NCBI RefSeq assembly: GCF_031157525.1
Contig: NZ_JAVIXR010000002.1
Coordinates: 372,001 to 436,000 of the forward strand
Reading direction: 5' to 3'
DNA: 64,000 nt
DNA from: Marinobacter sediminicola
GTDB taxonomy: Bacteria; Pseudomonadota; Gammaproteobacteria; Pseudomonadales; Oleiphilaceae
Shown: piece by piece, positions 1-10,145 of the stretch
Layout of the letters: each line of letters opens with the position of its first letter
Position numbering within the stretch: position 1 is the stretch's first letter
Program-made: the position numbers and the translations under genes
Notes under the pieces: model-generated
The model's database searches: none
Told to the model about the DNA's origin: nothing
The model's input: the letters and a program-made list of their open reading frames with translations, nothing else

Positions 1-178
1 CCATCCGAATAAGACCACGGCGGGAATGGTGATCCTGCTTGTTGATCTTGAAGTGGCCTTGCAGCTTGTTGATGTTGGCGCTCAGCAGTGCAACCTGCAC
101 TTCCGGGGAGCCTGTATCACCTTCAGCTTGCTTATAATCTTGAACGATCTGTGCTTTTTCGCTGGCAGACAATGCCAT
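1..178 (-). CDS. rpsO: 30S ribosomal protein S15 (partial, N-terminal part)
   Basis: The minus strand from the ATG at 178 reads [20 protein letters not shown], then the S15 core ([20 protein letters not shown], followed by HHSRRGL). This is the typical start of S15, which binds 16S rRNA in the 30S platform. The gene runs off the left edge of the window, so only about 59 of roughly 89 codons are present. A GAGGTGA ribosome binding site lies just upstream. It follows truB, as in the usual rbfA-truB-rpsO-pnp order. Confidence 0.95.
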   Translation of the reverse strand, partial: MALSASEKAQIVQDYKQAEGDTGSPEVQVALLSANINKLQGHFKINKQDHHSRRGLIRM

Positions 179-256
179 AAATCACCTCAATGTTTGCGAT
201 GCTGTCAAATCCGGCCGAACCGCGCACCTCTACAGCCCGGCTAAACAGCGGTAAAC

Positions 257-1186
257 CTAACGCTTTCCGCTGTCACTCACCAATCGACGTGGTACCAGTT
301 TGGTTTCCTCGCCTTCCGGCAATGCTTCTGCCAGCCCTACAAAACCTTCGTTGCCATAAATACGAACGAAGCCATCATAAGCCTGACCCGGTATTCTAAC
401 CGGTTGTCCATTCAATATCGACACCAACGGCTGCCCCGACAGACGGTGCTCCGGGAACATGGAGAGCGCTGCATCCGGTGCAACCAGAAGGCCATCCAGA
501 CTTTCATCACGCTCTCGCATCGCCTCTAAATCAGGCACTGCGTGTACATCCTCCAAGGTAAACCCTGCGGCCAGCGTGCGCCTGAGCTCAATTACATGAG
601 CGCCGCATCCCAAGACCTCGCCGATATCTTCGACGAGTGAGCGAATGTACGTACCTTTGGTGCACTTAACCGCAATATCCAGTTCATTTTCACGGACAGC
701 CAGAAGCTCAAGCTCATAAATGGTTACCGGACGTGCCGGGCGCTCAATTTCAATGCCTTCACGGGCATATTCATAGAGCGGACGTCCATTGTGCTTGAGC
801 GCGGAATACATGGAAGGAACTTGCTGGATATCACCACGAAACTGCTCAAGCACAGGCTCAAGCACTTCCGGTGAAAGATTTTCTGGTACTGGTTTTGTAG
901 CGACTACGGCGCCTTCACTGTCGCCGGTTTCGGTACGTTCACCGAGGCGCGCAGTGGCGATATAGGCTTTATCGCTATCCAGCATCATCTGGGAGAATTT
1001 TGTTGCTTCACCGAAACACAAGGGAAGCACGCCAGTTGCAAGCGGATCGAGAGCGCCGGTATGGCCGGCCTTGGCAGCACCATAGAGACGCTTAACCTGC
1101 TGCAAAATGCCGTTGGAGGTGATACCCAACGGCTTATCGATTACCAGAATGCCATTAACTTCACGGCCTTTGCGTCTGCGGCTCAA
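257..1186 (-). CDS. truB: tRNA pseudouridine(55) synthase TruB
   Basis: This protein makes pseudouridine 55 in the T-loop of tRNAs. The 309 residues match the family length. The catalytic motif [15 protein letters not shown] is present with the nucleophile Asp at residue 47, after the typical [15 protein letters not shown] start. A C-terminal PUA-like region follows from about residue 250. The start overlaps the rbfA stop by 4 nt (ATGA), so the two are probably translationally coupled. It belongs to the nusA-infB operon. Confidence 0.97.
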   Translation of the reverse strand: MSRRRKGREVNGILVIDKPLGITSNGILQQVKRLYGAAKAGHTGALDPLATGVLPLCFGEATKFSQMMLDSDKAYIATARLGERTETGDSEGAVVATKPVPENLSPEVLEPVLEQFRGDIQQVPSMYSALKHNGRPLYEYAREGIEIERPARPVTIYELELLAVRENELDIAVKCTKGTYIRSLVEDIGEVLGCGAHVIELRRTLAAGFTLEDVHAVPDLEAMRERDESLDGLLVAPDAALSMFPEHRLSGQPLVSILNGQPVRIPGQAYDGFVRIYGNEGFVGLAEALPEGEETKLVPRRLVSDSGKR

Positions 1187-1629
1187 GCGTTTGACCCCGG
1201 ATTACTCTCGTTATCACCCTCATTGCCACCCTGGCTGGCATCATTCCGCTCAACGGCCGACTTATCACCGACCGCTTCGCGAATGAGATTGTCCATTCGG
1301 CGGCTGTAGCCCTGGAGTGCGTCGAAGTGAAACCGAAGCTGCGGTATAACCCGCAGTTTCATAGCTCTTCCCACTTGCCCCCGCAGGAACCCTGCTGCTC
1401 TGTTCAGCACAGAAATCGAGTCCACGACTTCAGGAGACTCAGCAGTGAGCTCCTCGGTAGTCAGCAGAGAGACATAGATGTCGGCGTAGCCAAGGTCACG
1501 ACTGACCTTGACTGCATTAACCGTTACCATGCCCAACCGCGGATCCTTGACCTCACGCTGAATCAGCAGGGCAAGCTCACGCTGCATCTGATCGCCGATG
1601 CGATCAATACGACTGAACTCTCTAGGCAT
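1183..1629 (-). CDS. rbfA: Ribosome-binding factor A
   Basis: RbfA is a small KH-fold protein that assists late 30S maturation and binds near the 5' helix of 16S rRNA. The start ([20 protein letters not shown]) and the segment [20 protein letters not shown] are diagnostic. The protein has 148 residues, with a low-complexity Asn/Gly/Ser-rich tail after about residue 125. The ATG overlaps the infB stop by one base, and its own end overlaps truB by 4 nt. Confidence 0.96.
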   Translation of the reverse strand: MPREFSRIDRIGDQMQRELALLIQREVKDPRLGMVTVNAVKVSRDLGYADIYVSLLTTEELTAESPEVVDSISVLNRAAGFLRGQVGRAMKLRVIPQLRFHFDALQGYSRRMDNLIREAVGDKSAVERNDASQGGNEGDNESNPGSNA

Positions 1630-4190
1630 TAGGCCCCCGTGGATTCGAGCTTACGCTCGACCCTGACACGGTCAAAGACTTCGATCTGGTCACCGACCTT
1701 CACATCGTAGCCCTTAACACCGATACCACACTCCATGCCGTTACGGACTTCAGGCACGTCATCCTTGAAGCGACGCAGGGATTCCAGCTCGCCTTCAAAG
1801 ATAACCACGTTATCCCGCAGTACACGAATCGGCTTGTTCCGGTATACGTTGCCCTCGGTCACCATGCAGCCAGCTACCTGGCCAAACTTTGGTGAACGGA
1901 ACACGTCACGAACGTCAGCAATACCGACGATGTCTTCGCGGAACTCCGGTGCCAGCATGCCGGTCAAGGCGCCCGTCACATCGTCCAGAAGGTTGTAGAT
2001 GATGCTGTAGTAACGCAGATCCAGACCTTCCTGTTCAACCAACCGCTTGGATGCTGTATCAGCACGAACGTTGAAACCGAAGATAACAGCGCCGGTCGCC
2101 ATCGCAAGGCTCACATCTGTCTCGGCAATACCACCAACGCCGGAAGATACGATCTTCACCTGTACTTCTTCGTTACCCAGATCCTGCAACGACTTGGTGA
2201 TCGCTTCGAGCGAACCGCGAACGTCTGTCTTCAGAACAACGTTGAGGGTTTTAACCTCGTCCTTGCCCATGTTCTCGAACAGGTTCTCCAGCTTGGCTGC
2301 TTGCGCCCGCTGTAAACGCTGCTCGCGCTCACGAATGTGGCGGAATTCAGCCAGCTCTTTCGCTTTGCGCTCATCGGCTACGGCAAAGAATTCATCGCCG
2401 GCGTTCGGCGTGCCGTTCAGACCCAGAATCTCGACCGGAATTGAGGGGCCAGCTTCCTTGACTTGCTTACCGGCTTCATCGGTCATTGCACGAACCTTAC
2501 CGAAGAAAGAGCCAGCAACAACCATATCGCCCTGGCGCAGGGTACCGTTCTGAACCAGTACGGTAGCTACAGAACCACGGCCACGCTCGAGACTGGACTC
2601 AACAACGACACCGTTAGCCGGCGCATCAGGAGACGCTTGCAGCTCAAGAATCTCGGCCTGCAGCAGAACCGCTTCCAGCAGAGTATCTACGCCTTCGCCA
2701 GACTTTGCAGAGATGGGCACAAACTGCACATCACCGCCCCAGTCTTCAGGGATAACTTCGATGGCAGCCAGTTCGTTCTTCACCCGATCCGGATCTGCCT
2801 GCTCCTTGTCCATCTTGGTGATAGCCACAACAATAGGCACACCGGCAGAGCGGGCATGCTGCACCGCTTCTTTGGTCTGCGGCATTACGCCATCATCAGA
2901 TGCAACTACCAGGATAACGATATCCGTACACTGGGCTCCGCGAGCACGCATCGCGGTGAAAGCCGCGTGGCCCGGGGTATCCAGAAACGAAATCATACCG
3001 TGGTCGGTTTCAACATGGTATGCACCAATGTGCTGCGTAATACCACCGGACTCACCTGAGGCAACCTTGGTACGCCGAATGTAATCCAACAGCGATGTCT
3101 TACCATGGTCAACGTGGCCCATCACACTCACAACAGGGGCACGTTTGGCCTTTTCCTGGCCTTCCACTTTGAATTCGCTGAGCACGTCGTGCTCAAAGGC
3201 GTCATCACTGATCGGCTTGGCCTTGTGGCCCAGCTCCTCAACAACCAGTGTCGATGTTTCCTGGTCCAGAGGTTGGTTAATGGTTGCCATCACGCCCATG
3301 CCCATCAATGCTTTGATGACATCACCGGATTTAACGGCCATCCGCTGGGCAAGATCGCCAACGGTAATCACTTCAGGAACTTCTACTTCTCTGACCATTG
3401 GTTTGGTCGGCCTCTCGAAGCCATGACGCTTCTCTTTGGGTTTCTTTTTCGCCCGCAGCGGTTTGCGCAGCGTGGTGTCATCATCGTCATCAGAGACTAC
3501 CAGCGGTGCATCTGCAGGACGACTGCGTGGACCACGATGTCCAGCCTGTTTCTTCTTGGGCTTGCCATCTTCGGCATCGTCGCCACGTTCGCGAACTTTT
3601 TCTTTCTTTTTCTTGGGCTTGCGGTCTTTACCTTCGCCCTCGGGCGGTGGCATCGGAATATCTTCCGGAGCGACCACAGGCTCAGGCTCTGCCGCCTTCT
3701 TGGGCTCAGCCTTTTCAGCGGCAACCTGCTCTTCTGCAACCGGCACTTCTGCCTTCGCTGCCTCGGAAGGAGCCCCTGTATCAGCCTGCGGAGCAGTCAC
3801 TTTTGGCGCTTGCTCTGCCTCAGGCTGTTCCAACTTCTGCTCTTCCGGCAACTCTTCTGCTACTGGTGCCGGCGTCGCCACTTCTGGCTCCGGCTGCAGC
3901 TCCGCACGCTTAACATAAGTGCGGCGCTTGCGTACTTCCACATTGACAGTCTTGGCCTTACCAGCCTTGAGCGTTGTTGTGGTCTTACGCTTAAGAGTAA
4001 TCTTGTTCGGCTCAGCGCCTGCTTCACCGTGGGTCTTTCTCAGATAGGTCAGCAGCTGCTGCCTCTCATCACTGGATACAGCGTCGTTTTCCGAGCGAGC
4101 CTTCAGGCCAGCTTCCACGATCTGTTTCAGCAAACGATCCACGGGAGCGCCTACATCTTCGGCCAGTTGTTTTACCGTTACTTCAGCCAT
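1629..4190 (-). CDS. infB: Translation initiation factor IF-2
   Basis: IF-2 is the GTPase that brings fMet-tRNA to the 30S subunit. The 853 residues comprise an IF2_N domain (1-55), a long charged Ala/Pro/Glu/Lys linker (about 60-260), a second N-domain (about 272-325), a G domain and C-terminal beta-barrels. Visible GTPase motifs are G1 GHVDHGKTS (358-366), G3 DTPGH (404-408) and G4 TKMD (458-461). The G4 motif has Thr where most IF-2 proteins have Asn, which is an allowed variant. The start lies 17 nt after nusA. Confidence 0.98.
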   Translation of the reverse strand: MAEVTVKQLAEDVGAPVDRLLKQIVEAGLKARSENDAVSSDERQQLLTYLRKTHGEAGAEPNKITLKRKTTTTLKAGKAKTVNVEVRKRRTYVKRAELQPEPEVATPAPVAEELPEEQKLEQPEAEQAPKVTAPQADTGAPSEAAKAEVPVAEEQVAAEKAEPKKAAEPEPVVAPEDIPMPPPEGEGKDRKPKKKKEKVRERGDDAEDGKPKKKQAGHRGPRSRPADAPLVVSDDDDDTTLRKPLRAKKKPKEKRHGFERPTKPMVREVEVPEVITVGDLAQRMAVKSGDVIKALMGMGVMATINQPLDQETSTLVVEELGHKAKPISDDAFEHDVLSEFKVEGQEKAKRAPVVSVMGHVDHGKTSLLDYIRRTKVASGESGGITQHIGAYHVETDHGMISFLDTPGHAAFTAMRARGAQCTDIVILVVASDDGVMPQTKEAVQHARSAGVPIVVAITKMDKEQADPDRVKNELAAIEVIPEDWGGDVQFVPISAKSGEGVDTLLEAVLLQAEILELQASPDAPANGVVVESSLERGRGSVATVLVQNGTLRQGDMVVAGSFFGKVRAMTDEAGKQVKEAGPSIPVEILGLNGTPNAGDEFFAVADERKAKELAEFRHIREREQRLQRAQAAKLENLFENMGKDEVKTLNVVLKTDVRGSLEAITKSLQDLGNEEVQVKIVSSGVGGIAETDVSLAMATGAVIFGFNVRADTASKRLVEQEGLDLRYYSIIYNLLDDVTGALTGMLAPEFREDIVGIADVRDVFRSPKFGQVAGCMVTEGNVYRNKPIRVLRDNVVIFEGELESLRRFKDDVPEVRNGMECGIGVKGYDVKVGDQIEVFDRVRVERKLESTGA

Positions 4191-4207
4191 ACTGGTCTCC
4201 TCCCGAA

Positions 4208-5701
4208 TTAAGCCTGGTCTTCAAACCAGGGGGCGCGTGCTGCCATAATCAATTGGCCTGCACGCTCTTCATCCATTCCTTCGATATCGAGCAAATCATC
4301 AACCGACTGCTCAGCCAGATCTTCCATGGTACGTACACCCATACCGGCGAGTTTAAACGCCAGGCCACGATCCATTCCGTCCATGCCCAGAAGATCTTCT
4401 GCCGGTTCTGCACCGTCGAGAGCCTCTTCACTAGCCAGTGCCTGGTTCAACAGGACATCTTTGGCCCGGCGGCGCAGCTCGGTAACTGTGTCTTCATCGA
4501 AACCTTCAATTGCCAGCATTTCTTCCATAGGTACGTAGGCAACCTCTTCAATCGAGGTAAAACCTTCGTCAATCAGCACACCGGCAAACTCTTCATCCAC
4601 GTCAAGGTGCTCGGTAAAGGTGCCAACCAGAGTATTGTACTCCTGCTCCTGACGCTCACCGGCCTCTTCTTCCGTCATAACATTCAGAGTCCAGCCTGTA
4701 AGCTCGGTCGCCAGGCGTACGTTCTGCCCATTACGGCCTATAGCCTGCGCCAGGTTATCTGCCGCTACGGCTACTTCCATGGTGTGGCGATCTTCATCCA
4801 TCACAATCGAGGCTACTTCGGCCGGGGACATCGCGTTAATAACCAACTGTGCAGGGTTATCGTCCCACAGCACGATATCGACACGCTCACCGCCCAGCTC
4901 ATTGGAAACAGCCTGAACACGGGAGCCACGCATACCTACACAAGCACCAACCGGGTCAATACGGCGGTCGTTGGTTTTCACTGCAATCTTGGCACGGGAG
5001 CCAGGGTCACGGGCAGCGCCACGGATCTCGATCAAATCTTCGGCTATCTCTGGAACTTCAATACGGAACAGCTCAACCAACATCTGCGGAGCCGAACGGC
5101 TAAGAATCAGCTGCGGGCCACGGTGATCCGTACGGATTTCCAGCAAAAGCGAGCGAACCCGGTCGCCCATACGGAAGGTTTCGCGCGGGATCAGGTGCTC
5201 TCTGGGCAGCAAGGCTTCCGCATTAGCGCCAAGATCCACAATGACGTTATCGCGCGTAACCTTTTTGACGGTACCTGAAACCAGCTCACCAACGCGGTCG
5301 CGATAACTGTCGACAATCTTGCTGCGCTCAGCTTCACGAACCTTCTGGAATATAATCTGCTTTGCAGCCTGAGCCCCGATGCGACCGAAGGCAACCGACT
5401 CTGCCTTTTCTTCGTAGGTATCGCCCGGCTTCAGCTCGGAATCAATTTCTTCGGCTTCCTGAAGTGTCAGTTCAGTGCCCAGAGCGGGAACCGCATCGTT
5501 ATCAACAATCAGCCAGCGACGGAAAGTTTCATACTCTCCCGTGCGACGGTCGATAGAAACACGCACATCTGACTCTTCGTCTTCATAGCGTTTTTTTGCA
5601 GCGGTGGCGAGTGCCAGTTCGATTGCCTCGAAAATCACTTCCTTCTCGACGCCTTTTTCGTTCGAGACGGCCTCAACTACCAGCAAGATCTCTTTACTCA
5701 T
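4208..5701 (-). CDS. nusA: Transcription termination/antitermination protein NusA
   Basis: NusA binds RNA polymerase and nascent RNA and controls pausing, termination and antitermination. I chose the ATG at 5701 because it gives [18 protein letters not shown], the family start, and 497 residues. An upstream in-frame ATG would add 11 unrelated residues. The order is an N-terminal RNAP-binding domain, an S1 domain ([17 protein letters not shown]), two KH domains (including the [12 protein letters not shown] motif), and two C-terminal acidic repeats ([13 protein letters not shown] and [12 protein letters not shown]). It lies 54 nt downstream of rimP. NusA often regulates its own operon through leader structures. 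Confidence 0.97.
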   Translation of the reverse strand: MSKEILLVVEAVSNEKGVEKEVIFEAIELALATAAKKRYEDEESDVRVSIDRRTGEYETFRRWLIVDNDAVPALGTELTLQEAEEIDSELKPGDTYEEKAESVAFGRIGAQAAKQIIFQKVREAERSKIVDSYRDRVGELVSGTVKKVTRDNVIVDLGANAEALLPREHLIPRETFRMGDRVRSLLLEIRTDHRGPQLILSRSAPQMLVELFRIEVPEIAEDLIEIRGAARDPGSRAKIAVKTNDRRIDPVGACVGMRGSRVQAVSNELGGERVDIVLWDDNPAQLVINAMSPAEVASIVMDEDRHTMEVAVAADNLAQAIGRNGQNVRLATELTGWTLNVMTEEEAGERQEQEYNTLVGTFTEHLDVDEEFAGVLIDEGFTSIEEVAYVPMEEMLAIEGFDEDTVTELRRRAKDVLLNQALASEEALDGAEPAEDLLGMDGMDRGLAFKLAGMGVRTMEDLAEQSVDDLLDIEGMDEERAGQLIMAARAPWFEDQA

Positions 5702-5755
5702 TGGATTGCCCTGCCCTGAAAATAAACTGTGCATCTACTGAGTTGTTCAAATAGC

Positions 5756-6217
5756 TCACTCGAATACTGGAATGATTTGGGCCTTTTCAATGCTGTCAAA
5801 AGGCAACAGATATTCGTGATCGTCTACAACGACCACGACCTCGTCGCCTTCCACACCTTTTATAAGCCCTTGAAACTTGCGCCGACCTTCAAATGCCATG
5901 CGCAAGCGAATTTGTACTTGATGCCCCACAAACGCCTGATACTGCTCAGGCCGGAACAATGGCCGGTCCATTCCCGGTGACGAAACCTCAAGCGTGTATT
6001 CTGTCTGGATGGGATCTTCCACATCCATAACACCACTGATCTGGCGGCTGACCTTCTCGCAGTCGTCGATACCAATGCCCTTCTCAGCATCGTCTATAAA
6101 AACCCGCAGCATGGATTGATAGCCTTTGGAGCGATACTCAATACCCCAGTACTCGTAACCCAAACCTTCGACCACAGGGCGAAGAATGTCTTCCAATTGT
6201 TTAAGCTTGCCTGACAA
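5756..6217 (-). CDS. rimP: Ribosome maturation factor RimP
   Basis: RimP is needed for 30S subunit maturation. The 153 residues contain the typical [21 protein letters not shown] start and the conserved [11 protein letters not shown] and [11 protein letters not shown] segments. The start is a TTG codon at 6217 with a GGAGA sequence 11 nt upstream. A rare start codon behind strong leader hairpins suggests low, regulated expression. This is the first gene of the rimP-nusA-infB-rbfA-truB-rpsO unit. Confidence 0.95.
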   Translation of the reverse strand: MSGKLKQLEDILRPVVEGLGYEYWGIEYRSKGYQSMLRVFIDDAEKGIGIDDCEKVSRQISGVMDVEDPIQTEYTLEVSSPGMDRPLFRPEQYQAFVGHQVQIRLRMAFEGRRKFQGLIKGVEGDEVVVVVDDHEYLLPFDSIEKAQIIPVFE

Positions 6218-6258
6218 GTTAGGCGGTCTCCGTATGAAATTTACCGGCCCAAAAACAA

Positions 6259-6285
6259 AAAAAGGGCTGTTGATCAGCCCTTTTT
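6259..6285 (-). terminator. Terminator-like hairpin A in the rimP leader
   Basis: A perfect stem pairs 6261-6269 with 6275-6283 around a 5-nt loop and is flanked by runs of A and T. On the minus strand the stem is followed by seven T. It lies only about 40 nt before the rimP TTG and downstream of the predicted operon promoter, so it could act as an attenuator rather than an end point. Confidence 0.75.
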
Positions 6286-6293
6286 ACGCACCA

Positions 6294-6313
6294 GGGCCTG
6301 TTGCGCCAGGCCC
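6294..6313. repeat. GC-rich hairpin B in the rimP leader
   Basis: GGGCCTG (6294-6300) and CAGGCCC (6307-6313) form a 7-bp stem with a 6-nt loop. There is no T-tract. It sits between two terminator-like hairpins in the same leader. Confidence 0.6.
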
Positions 6314-6320
6314 CTTAATC

Positions 6321-6347
6321 AAAAAGCCCCGATAACCGGGGCCTTTT
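6321..6347 (-). terminator. Terminator-like hairpin C in the rimP leader
   Basis: GCCCCG (6326-6331) pairs with CGGGGC (6337-6342) around ATAAC. On the minus strand the stem is followed by five T (6325-6321). It lies between the predicted promoter and rimP. Confidence 0.65.
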
Positions 6348-6360
6348 GTTGCAAGAACTC

Positions 6361-6391
6361 GCAGGAAGCAAACCGGTATACCGCTTCCTGC
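6361..6391. repeat. Hairpin D: inverted repeat at the start of the rimP leader
   Basis: GCAGGAAGC (6361-6369) and GCTTCCTGC (6383-6391) are perfect 9-bp arms. The loop contains the palindrome GGTATACC (6375-6382). This would be the first structure to form in a transcript from the promoter at 6455-6483. Confidence 0.65.
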
Positions 6392-6454
6392 TAACAGACA
6401 CCTGGCCTGCCAGAAACCCGACAACAAAAGATGCCAGACTTCAATATCCGCCGG

Positions 6455-6483
6455 AGTATAGAGACGCCGAACGGACTGGTCAA
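6455..6483 (-). promoter_or_regulatory. Sigma70-type promoter of the rimP-nusA-infB operon
   Basis: On the minus strand TTGACC (6483-6478) and TATACT (6460-6455) are separated by exactly 17 nt. It lies just after the tRNA-Leu terminator and before the four leader hairpins. It is the only strong promoter I see between secG and rimP. Confidence 0.8.
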
Positions 6484-6492
6484 GGACTGCTC

Positions 6493-6520
6493 AAAAAAAC
6501 GGCCTGGATAATCCAAGCCG
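6493..6520 (-). terminator. Rho-independent terminator of the secG-tRNA-Leu transcript
   Basis: A 9-bp stem with one G-T pair (6500-6520) is followed on the minus strand by seven T (6499-6493). It starts 15 nt after the CCA end of the tRNA. Confidence 0.85.
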
Positions 6521-6534
6521 CTTTCTCTCTTAAT

Positions 6535-6619
6535 TGGTGCCCAAGGCCGGACTCGAACCGGCACAGCTTTCGCCACTACCCCCTCAAGATAGCGTGTCTA
6601 CCAGTTCCACCACTTGGGC
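6535..6619 (-). tRNA. tRNA-Leu (anticodon GAG)
   Basis: The minus strand folds as a long-variable-arm tRNA. GCCCAAG (5' acceptor) pairs with CTTGGGC, followed by A and an encoded CCA. The anticodon stem CTATC/GGTAG encloses loop TTGAGGG, giving anticodon GAG, which reads CUC/CUU. GGTTCGAGTCC is the T-loop. The position after secG matches leuU in other gammaproteobacteria. Confidence 0.95.
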
Positions 6620-6625
6620 AACACC

Positions 6626-6985
6626 TTACTCGAGCTCGGGGAGTTCAGACGCCCCGCTCCCGGTTTCGCTTTCAGCAGCACCCTGAACTGGAGCCTGGCG
6701 GGATTCCTCAACGGTTGGAATACCGGCTTCTCCAGCCACTTCAGCGCGCTGCTTGGCAAATACTGCCAACGAAAAACTTGTTACAAAAAACACAATTGCA
6801 AGCAAGGTTGTCATGCGGGTCAAAAAACTACCACTGCCCTGACTACCGAATACCGTTTGCGACGCGCCGCCACCGAAGGCTGCACCTGCGTCCGCACCTT
6901 TGCCTTGCTGGATCAGAACAAGACCCACCAGTGCCACCGCGATCACCACGTGCACAACGACTACCAGTGTCTCCATCCAATCCAT
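6626..6985 (-). CDS. secG: Preprotein translocase subunit SecG
   Basis: SecG is the small non-essential partner of SecYE in the inner-membrane translocon. The 119 residues show two membrane segments (about 5-24 and 57-76) separated by the conserved loop LIQQGKGADAGAAFGGGASQ. The C-terminal tail is acidic and Gly/Ser/Glu-rich. It lies between tpiA and tRNA-Leu and is probably co-transcribed with both. Confidence 0.95.
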   Translation of the reverse strand: MDWMETLVVVVHVVIAVALVGLVLIQQGKGADAGAAFGGGASQTVFGSQGSGSFLTRMTTLLAIVFFVTSFSLAVFAKQRAEVAGEAGIPTVEESRQAPVQGAAESETGSGASELPELE

Positions 6986-7009
6986 ATCGATTCTCGCAAA
7001 CCTTTAACT

Positions 7010-7780
7010 TTATGCACCCGCCGGGAAATACCGGCAAATACTAACAAAATCTTCCGCGACCAGCGATGCGCCACCGATTAAACCGCCGTCTATATCGGGC
7101 TCAGAAAAAAGCGCCGCTGCATTATCCGCTTTTACACTGCCGCCGTAAAGCAATGAAATCTTCTCGGCCGGGGCGCCCATATCTTCAAGGACACCGCGTA
7201 TTGATGCGTGCATTGCCTGAGCGTCATCTGCGGTCGCCGTTTTACCGGTACCAATTGCCCAAACCGGCTCGTAGGCGACTACGATATTCTGCCAAGCCCT
7301 ACCATCTGCTGCGCGAACAACTGATGCCAACCCAGCACGCACCTGGCCGGCAACGACCGTTTCTGCTTGCCCGGACTCACGCTCTTCAAGCGACTCGCCA
7401 ACGCACATAATAGCCGCCAAACCACTGGCGAGTACAAGTGACACCTTTTCAGCGACTTGCTCGTCGGTTTCACCGAAAAACTGACGACGCTCTGAGTGCC
7501 CAACCAGCACATAGCGACAGCCGGCATCTTTTGCCATTTCCGCAGAAATCTCTCCGGTATAGGCGCCTGACTGCCACCGCCCTACATTCTGGACGCCAAC
7601 TGAAACTGCATCCTGAGCCAGTCTCAACACATCCCCGACATAAAGTGCGGGAGGAATAATAACAACCTCCACGCCATTATCAAGAGATCCGGTCTCAGAC
7701 CGGACATAGCCAACCAGTTTTTCCGAAAGGTCTTTCGACCCGTTCATTTTCCAGTTACCGGCTACAATCCTGCGACGCAT
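7010..7780 (-). CDS. tpiA: Triosephosphate isomerase
   Basis: This glycolytic enzyme interconverts DHAP and glyceraldehyde 3-phosphate. The ATG at 7780 gives MRRRIVAGNWKMNGS, the family start, and 256 residues; a longer in-frame start adds 19 unrelated residues. Catalytic residues are visible: Lys11 in NWKMN, His95 in VGHSERR, and the Glu in AYEPVWAIGTG. The phosphate-binding GGSVKADNA loop is near the end. It follows glmM after 76 nt. Confidence 0.97.
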   Translation of the reverse strand: MRRRIVAGNWKMNGSKDLSEKLVGYVRSETGSLDNGVEVVIIPPALYVGDVLRLAQDAVSVGVQNVGRWQSGAYTGEISAEMAKDAGCRYVLVGHSERRQFFGETDEQVAEKVSLVLASGLAAIMCVGESLEERESGQAETVVAGQVRAGLASVVRAADGRAWQNIVVAYEPVWAIGTGKTATADDAQAMHASIRGVLEDMGAPAEKISLLYGGSVKADNAAALFSEPDIDGGLIGGASLVAEDFVSICRYFPAGA

Positions 7781-7856
7781 AACAGTTCCCGAATGTAAGG
7801 GAGGGCGCACTATACAGCAGTCCCTCATAACAGACAACCGCCTGAAATCAACAAAA

Positions 7857-9200
7857 TCAGGGCGTTGAGTTTTCTACAACTTTCACGAGTTTTTCCACAA
7901 CGCGACGTATATCATCGGCACTCCGGCCTTCAGCCATCACGCGAATCAAGGGCTCAGTTCCCGATGCCCGCAGCAAAATCCTGCCTGCATCACCAAGCTC
8001 CAACTCTGCGCTCTTCACGGCCTCGACAATATCCGCACGACTAAATGGATCAAAACGCTGCTCTACACGCACGTTAATCATGGTCTGGGGCAACTTACTC
8101 ATGCCTTTGCGCAGTTCAGCAAGGGCTTTTCCAGATTTCCAGATCGACAAAAGAACCTGAAGCGCCGAAACGATACCATCGCCAGTGCTAGTGCAATCCC
8201 GTATGACCATATGCCCGGAGCCCTCGCCACCAAGCACCCAATCATTTGCGATCAGCCGCTCCATGACATAGCGGTCACCAACATTGGCACGCTCGAACGA
8301 TATCCCCATTTCTGTCAGGGCCAACTCAACCCCAAGATTGGTCATCAGCGTGCCGACCACGCCACCCTTCAGGCGACCCTCTTCAAACCTTTGCGCTGCC
8401 ATTACATACAGCAGCTCATCGCCGTCGACTTCGGAACCGTCGCGATCAACCATCAACACCCGGTCGCCATCGCCATCGAAGGCGATGCCCAAGTCAGCAT
8501 CTTTATCGATAACTGTCTGCTTCAGGGCATTAAGATGCGTAGACCCGACATTCAAATTAATGTTCAGTCCGTCTGGCTCAGCGCCAATAACAAACACCTT
8601 GGCACCCAGCTCGCGAAACACTTTTGGCGCTACGTGGTAAGTCGCGCCGTGCGCGCAATCAAGAACGATCTTCATGTTCTCAAGAGTGAACTCGTTTGGA
8701 ACGGTGCTCTTACAAAATTCAACGTAACGCCCTGGCGCATCATCTACTCTCGAGGCCTTACCCAGCTCTCCCGGGCCACAGACCTCAATAGGCGTCTCTA
8801 GCCAGCGTTCAATTTCCGCCTCCAAAGCATCATCGAGCTTGGTACCCTCAGCGGAGAAGAACTTAATGCCGTTATCGTGATGGGGATTATGGGAAGCACT
8901 GATCACAATACCTGCTGACGCCCGAAATGTTCGCGTCAAGTAAGCAATCGCTGGCGTAGGCATAGGGCCCAACAGCTTTACATCCACGCCCGCCGCCGAT
9001 AAGCCCGCCTCAAGCGCAGATTCGAACATATAACCTGACAAGCGGGTATCCTTGCCAATCAGCACGCTATTGCGCTGACCGGTTTTTTTGAAAGCCTGCC
9101 CAGCTGCCCAGCCCAGATGCAACATAAACTCCGGCGTAATCGGGTGCTCACCAACCCTGCCGCGTATGCCGTCCGTTCCAAAATACTTTCTTCCGGCCAT
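7857..9200 (-). CDS. glmM: Phosphoglucosamine mutase GlmM
   Basis: GlmM converts glucosamine 6-phosphate to glucosamine 1-phosphate for cell-wall UDP-GlcNAc. The 447 residues start [14 protein letters not shown]. They carry the phosphoserine loop [12 protein letters not shown] (Ser103), the Mg site DGDGDR and the sugar-phosphate motif [12 protein letters not shown]. The start overlaps the folP stop by one base. Confidence 0.98.
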   Translation of the reverse strand: MAGRKYFGTDGIRGRVGEHPITPEFMLHLGWAAGQAFKKTGQRNSVLIGKDTRLSGYMFESALEAGLSAAGVDVKLLGPMPTPAIAYLTRTFRASAGIVISASHNPHHDNGIKFFSAEGTKLDDALEAEIERWLETPIEVCGPGELGKASRVDDAPGRYVEFCKSTVPNEFTLENMKIVLDCAHGATYHVAPKVFRELGAKVFVIGAEPDGLNINLNVGSTHLNALKQTVIDKDADLGIAFDGDGDRVLMVDRDGSEVDGDELLYVMAAQRFEEGRLKGGVVGTLMTNLGVELALTEMGISFERANVGDRYVMERLIANDWVLGGEGSGHMVIRDCTSTGDGIVSALQVLLSIWKSGKALAELRKGMSKLPQTMINVRVEQRFDPFSRADIVEAVKSAELELGDAGRILLRASGTEPLIRVMAEGRSADDIRRVVEKLVKVVENSTP

Positions 9201-10030
9201 TAACCTGCCCCCTTTACGGCCGTCGCAATCTTGACGGCATCCATAGTTTCCCTGACGTCGTGCACACGAATAATACTGGCACCTTTCATTACAGATATTG
9301 TCGCGGCCGCGAGGCTCGCCGGCAACCTTTCATCAACATCTCGGCCCGTAATATGCCCAAGCATGGACTTTCGGGACATGCCGACCAGCAAGGGATGCCC
9401 CAAAGCCCGCAGCTGCTCCAGATTAGCAAGCAGACGTAAATTATGCTCAAGATCTTTCCCGAACCCAAAGCCCGGATCCAGAATAATGTTCTCAGCGGAA
9501 ATTCCGGCCTGCGCAGCAAGGCGAACGCGCCGGGTTAAAAACTCCCCGACCTCTCGCATTACATTCTGATATTCGGGGCGCTCCTGCATGGTTTGCGGCT
9601 CGCCCTGAATGTGCATAATACAAACAGGCACAGCGGCAGCTGCTGCCGCAGCCAGCGCCCCCTCTCTTTGCAGTGCGCGCACATCGTTAATAAGCCCGGC
9701 TCCCAGTTCTACCACCTGCGCCATCACTGCCGGAGTACTGGTATCCACAGAAACGACCACGTCGAGCTCACGCGAAATCGCCTCAACCACGGGGCAAACC
9801 CGATCAAGCTCCTCCTGAACCGACACAACTGCTGCGCCGGGCCGTGTCGACTCACCACCAACATCAATAAACGCGGCGCCATCAGCAACCATCTGCCGGG
9901 CCTTCAGAAGCGCCACATCAAGCTGATTGAACCGACCGCCATCGGAGAATGAATCTGGCGTCACGTTGAGAATACCCATCACATGGCAACGGGACATATC
10001 CAACGTTCGTCCGGCAAACTTCATTTCCAT
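9200..10030 (-). CDS. folP: Dihydropteroate synthase
   Basis: FolP joins p-aminobenzoate to the pterin diphosphate in folate synthesis. I chose the ATG at 10030 ([20 protein letters not shown]...) because an AAAGG site lies 7 nt upstream; the longer reading adds 15 residues without support. Motifs are [36 protein letters not shown] and VGMSRKS. It lies in the conserved ftsH-folP-glmM order. Confidence 0.96.
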   Translation of the reverse strand: MEMKFAGRTLDMSRCHVMGILNVTPDSFSDGGRFNQLDVALLKARQMVADGAAFIDVGGESTRPGAAVVSVQEELDRVCPVVEAISRELDVVVSVDTSTPAVMAQVVELGAGLINDVRALQREGALAAAAAAAVPVCIMHIQGEPQTMQERPEYQNVMREVGEFLTRRVRLAAQAGISAENIILDPGFGFGKDLEHNLRLLANLEQLRALGHPLLVGMSRKSMLGHITGRDVDERLPASLAAATISVMKGASIIRVHDVRETMDAVKIATAVKGAG

Positions 10031-10145
10031 AAAAAACCTTTCTGGACTGGCATACCTGAACCGGGGAAACAGCAACTTGCAAAAACAAACGCCGCCCGTA
10101 AGCAGGGCGGCGTTAATCAGCTAGAGCGCTTTGAAGCCAGGAAGC

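Noticed and set aside
3105..4211. A long plus-strand frame (368 codons) opposite infB
   Set aside because: It is the antisense shadow of infB. Its composition is what the complement of an Ala/Lys/Glu-rich linker gives, and it has no recognisable domain.
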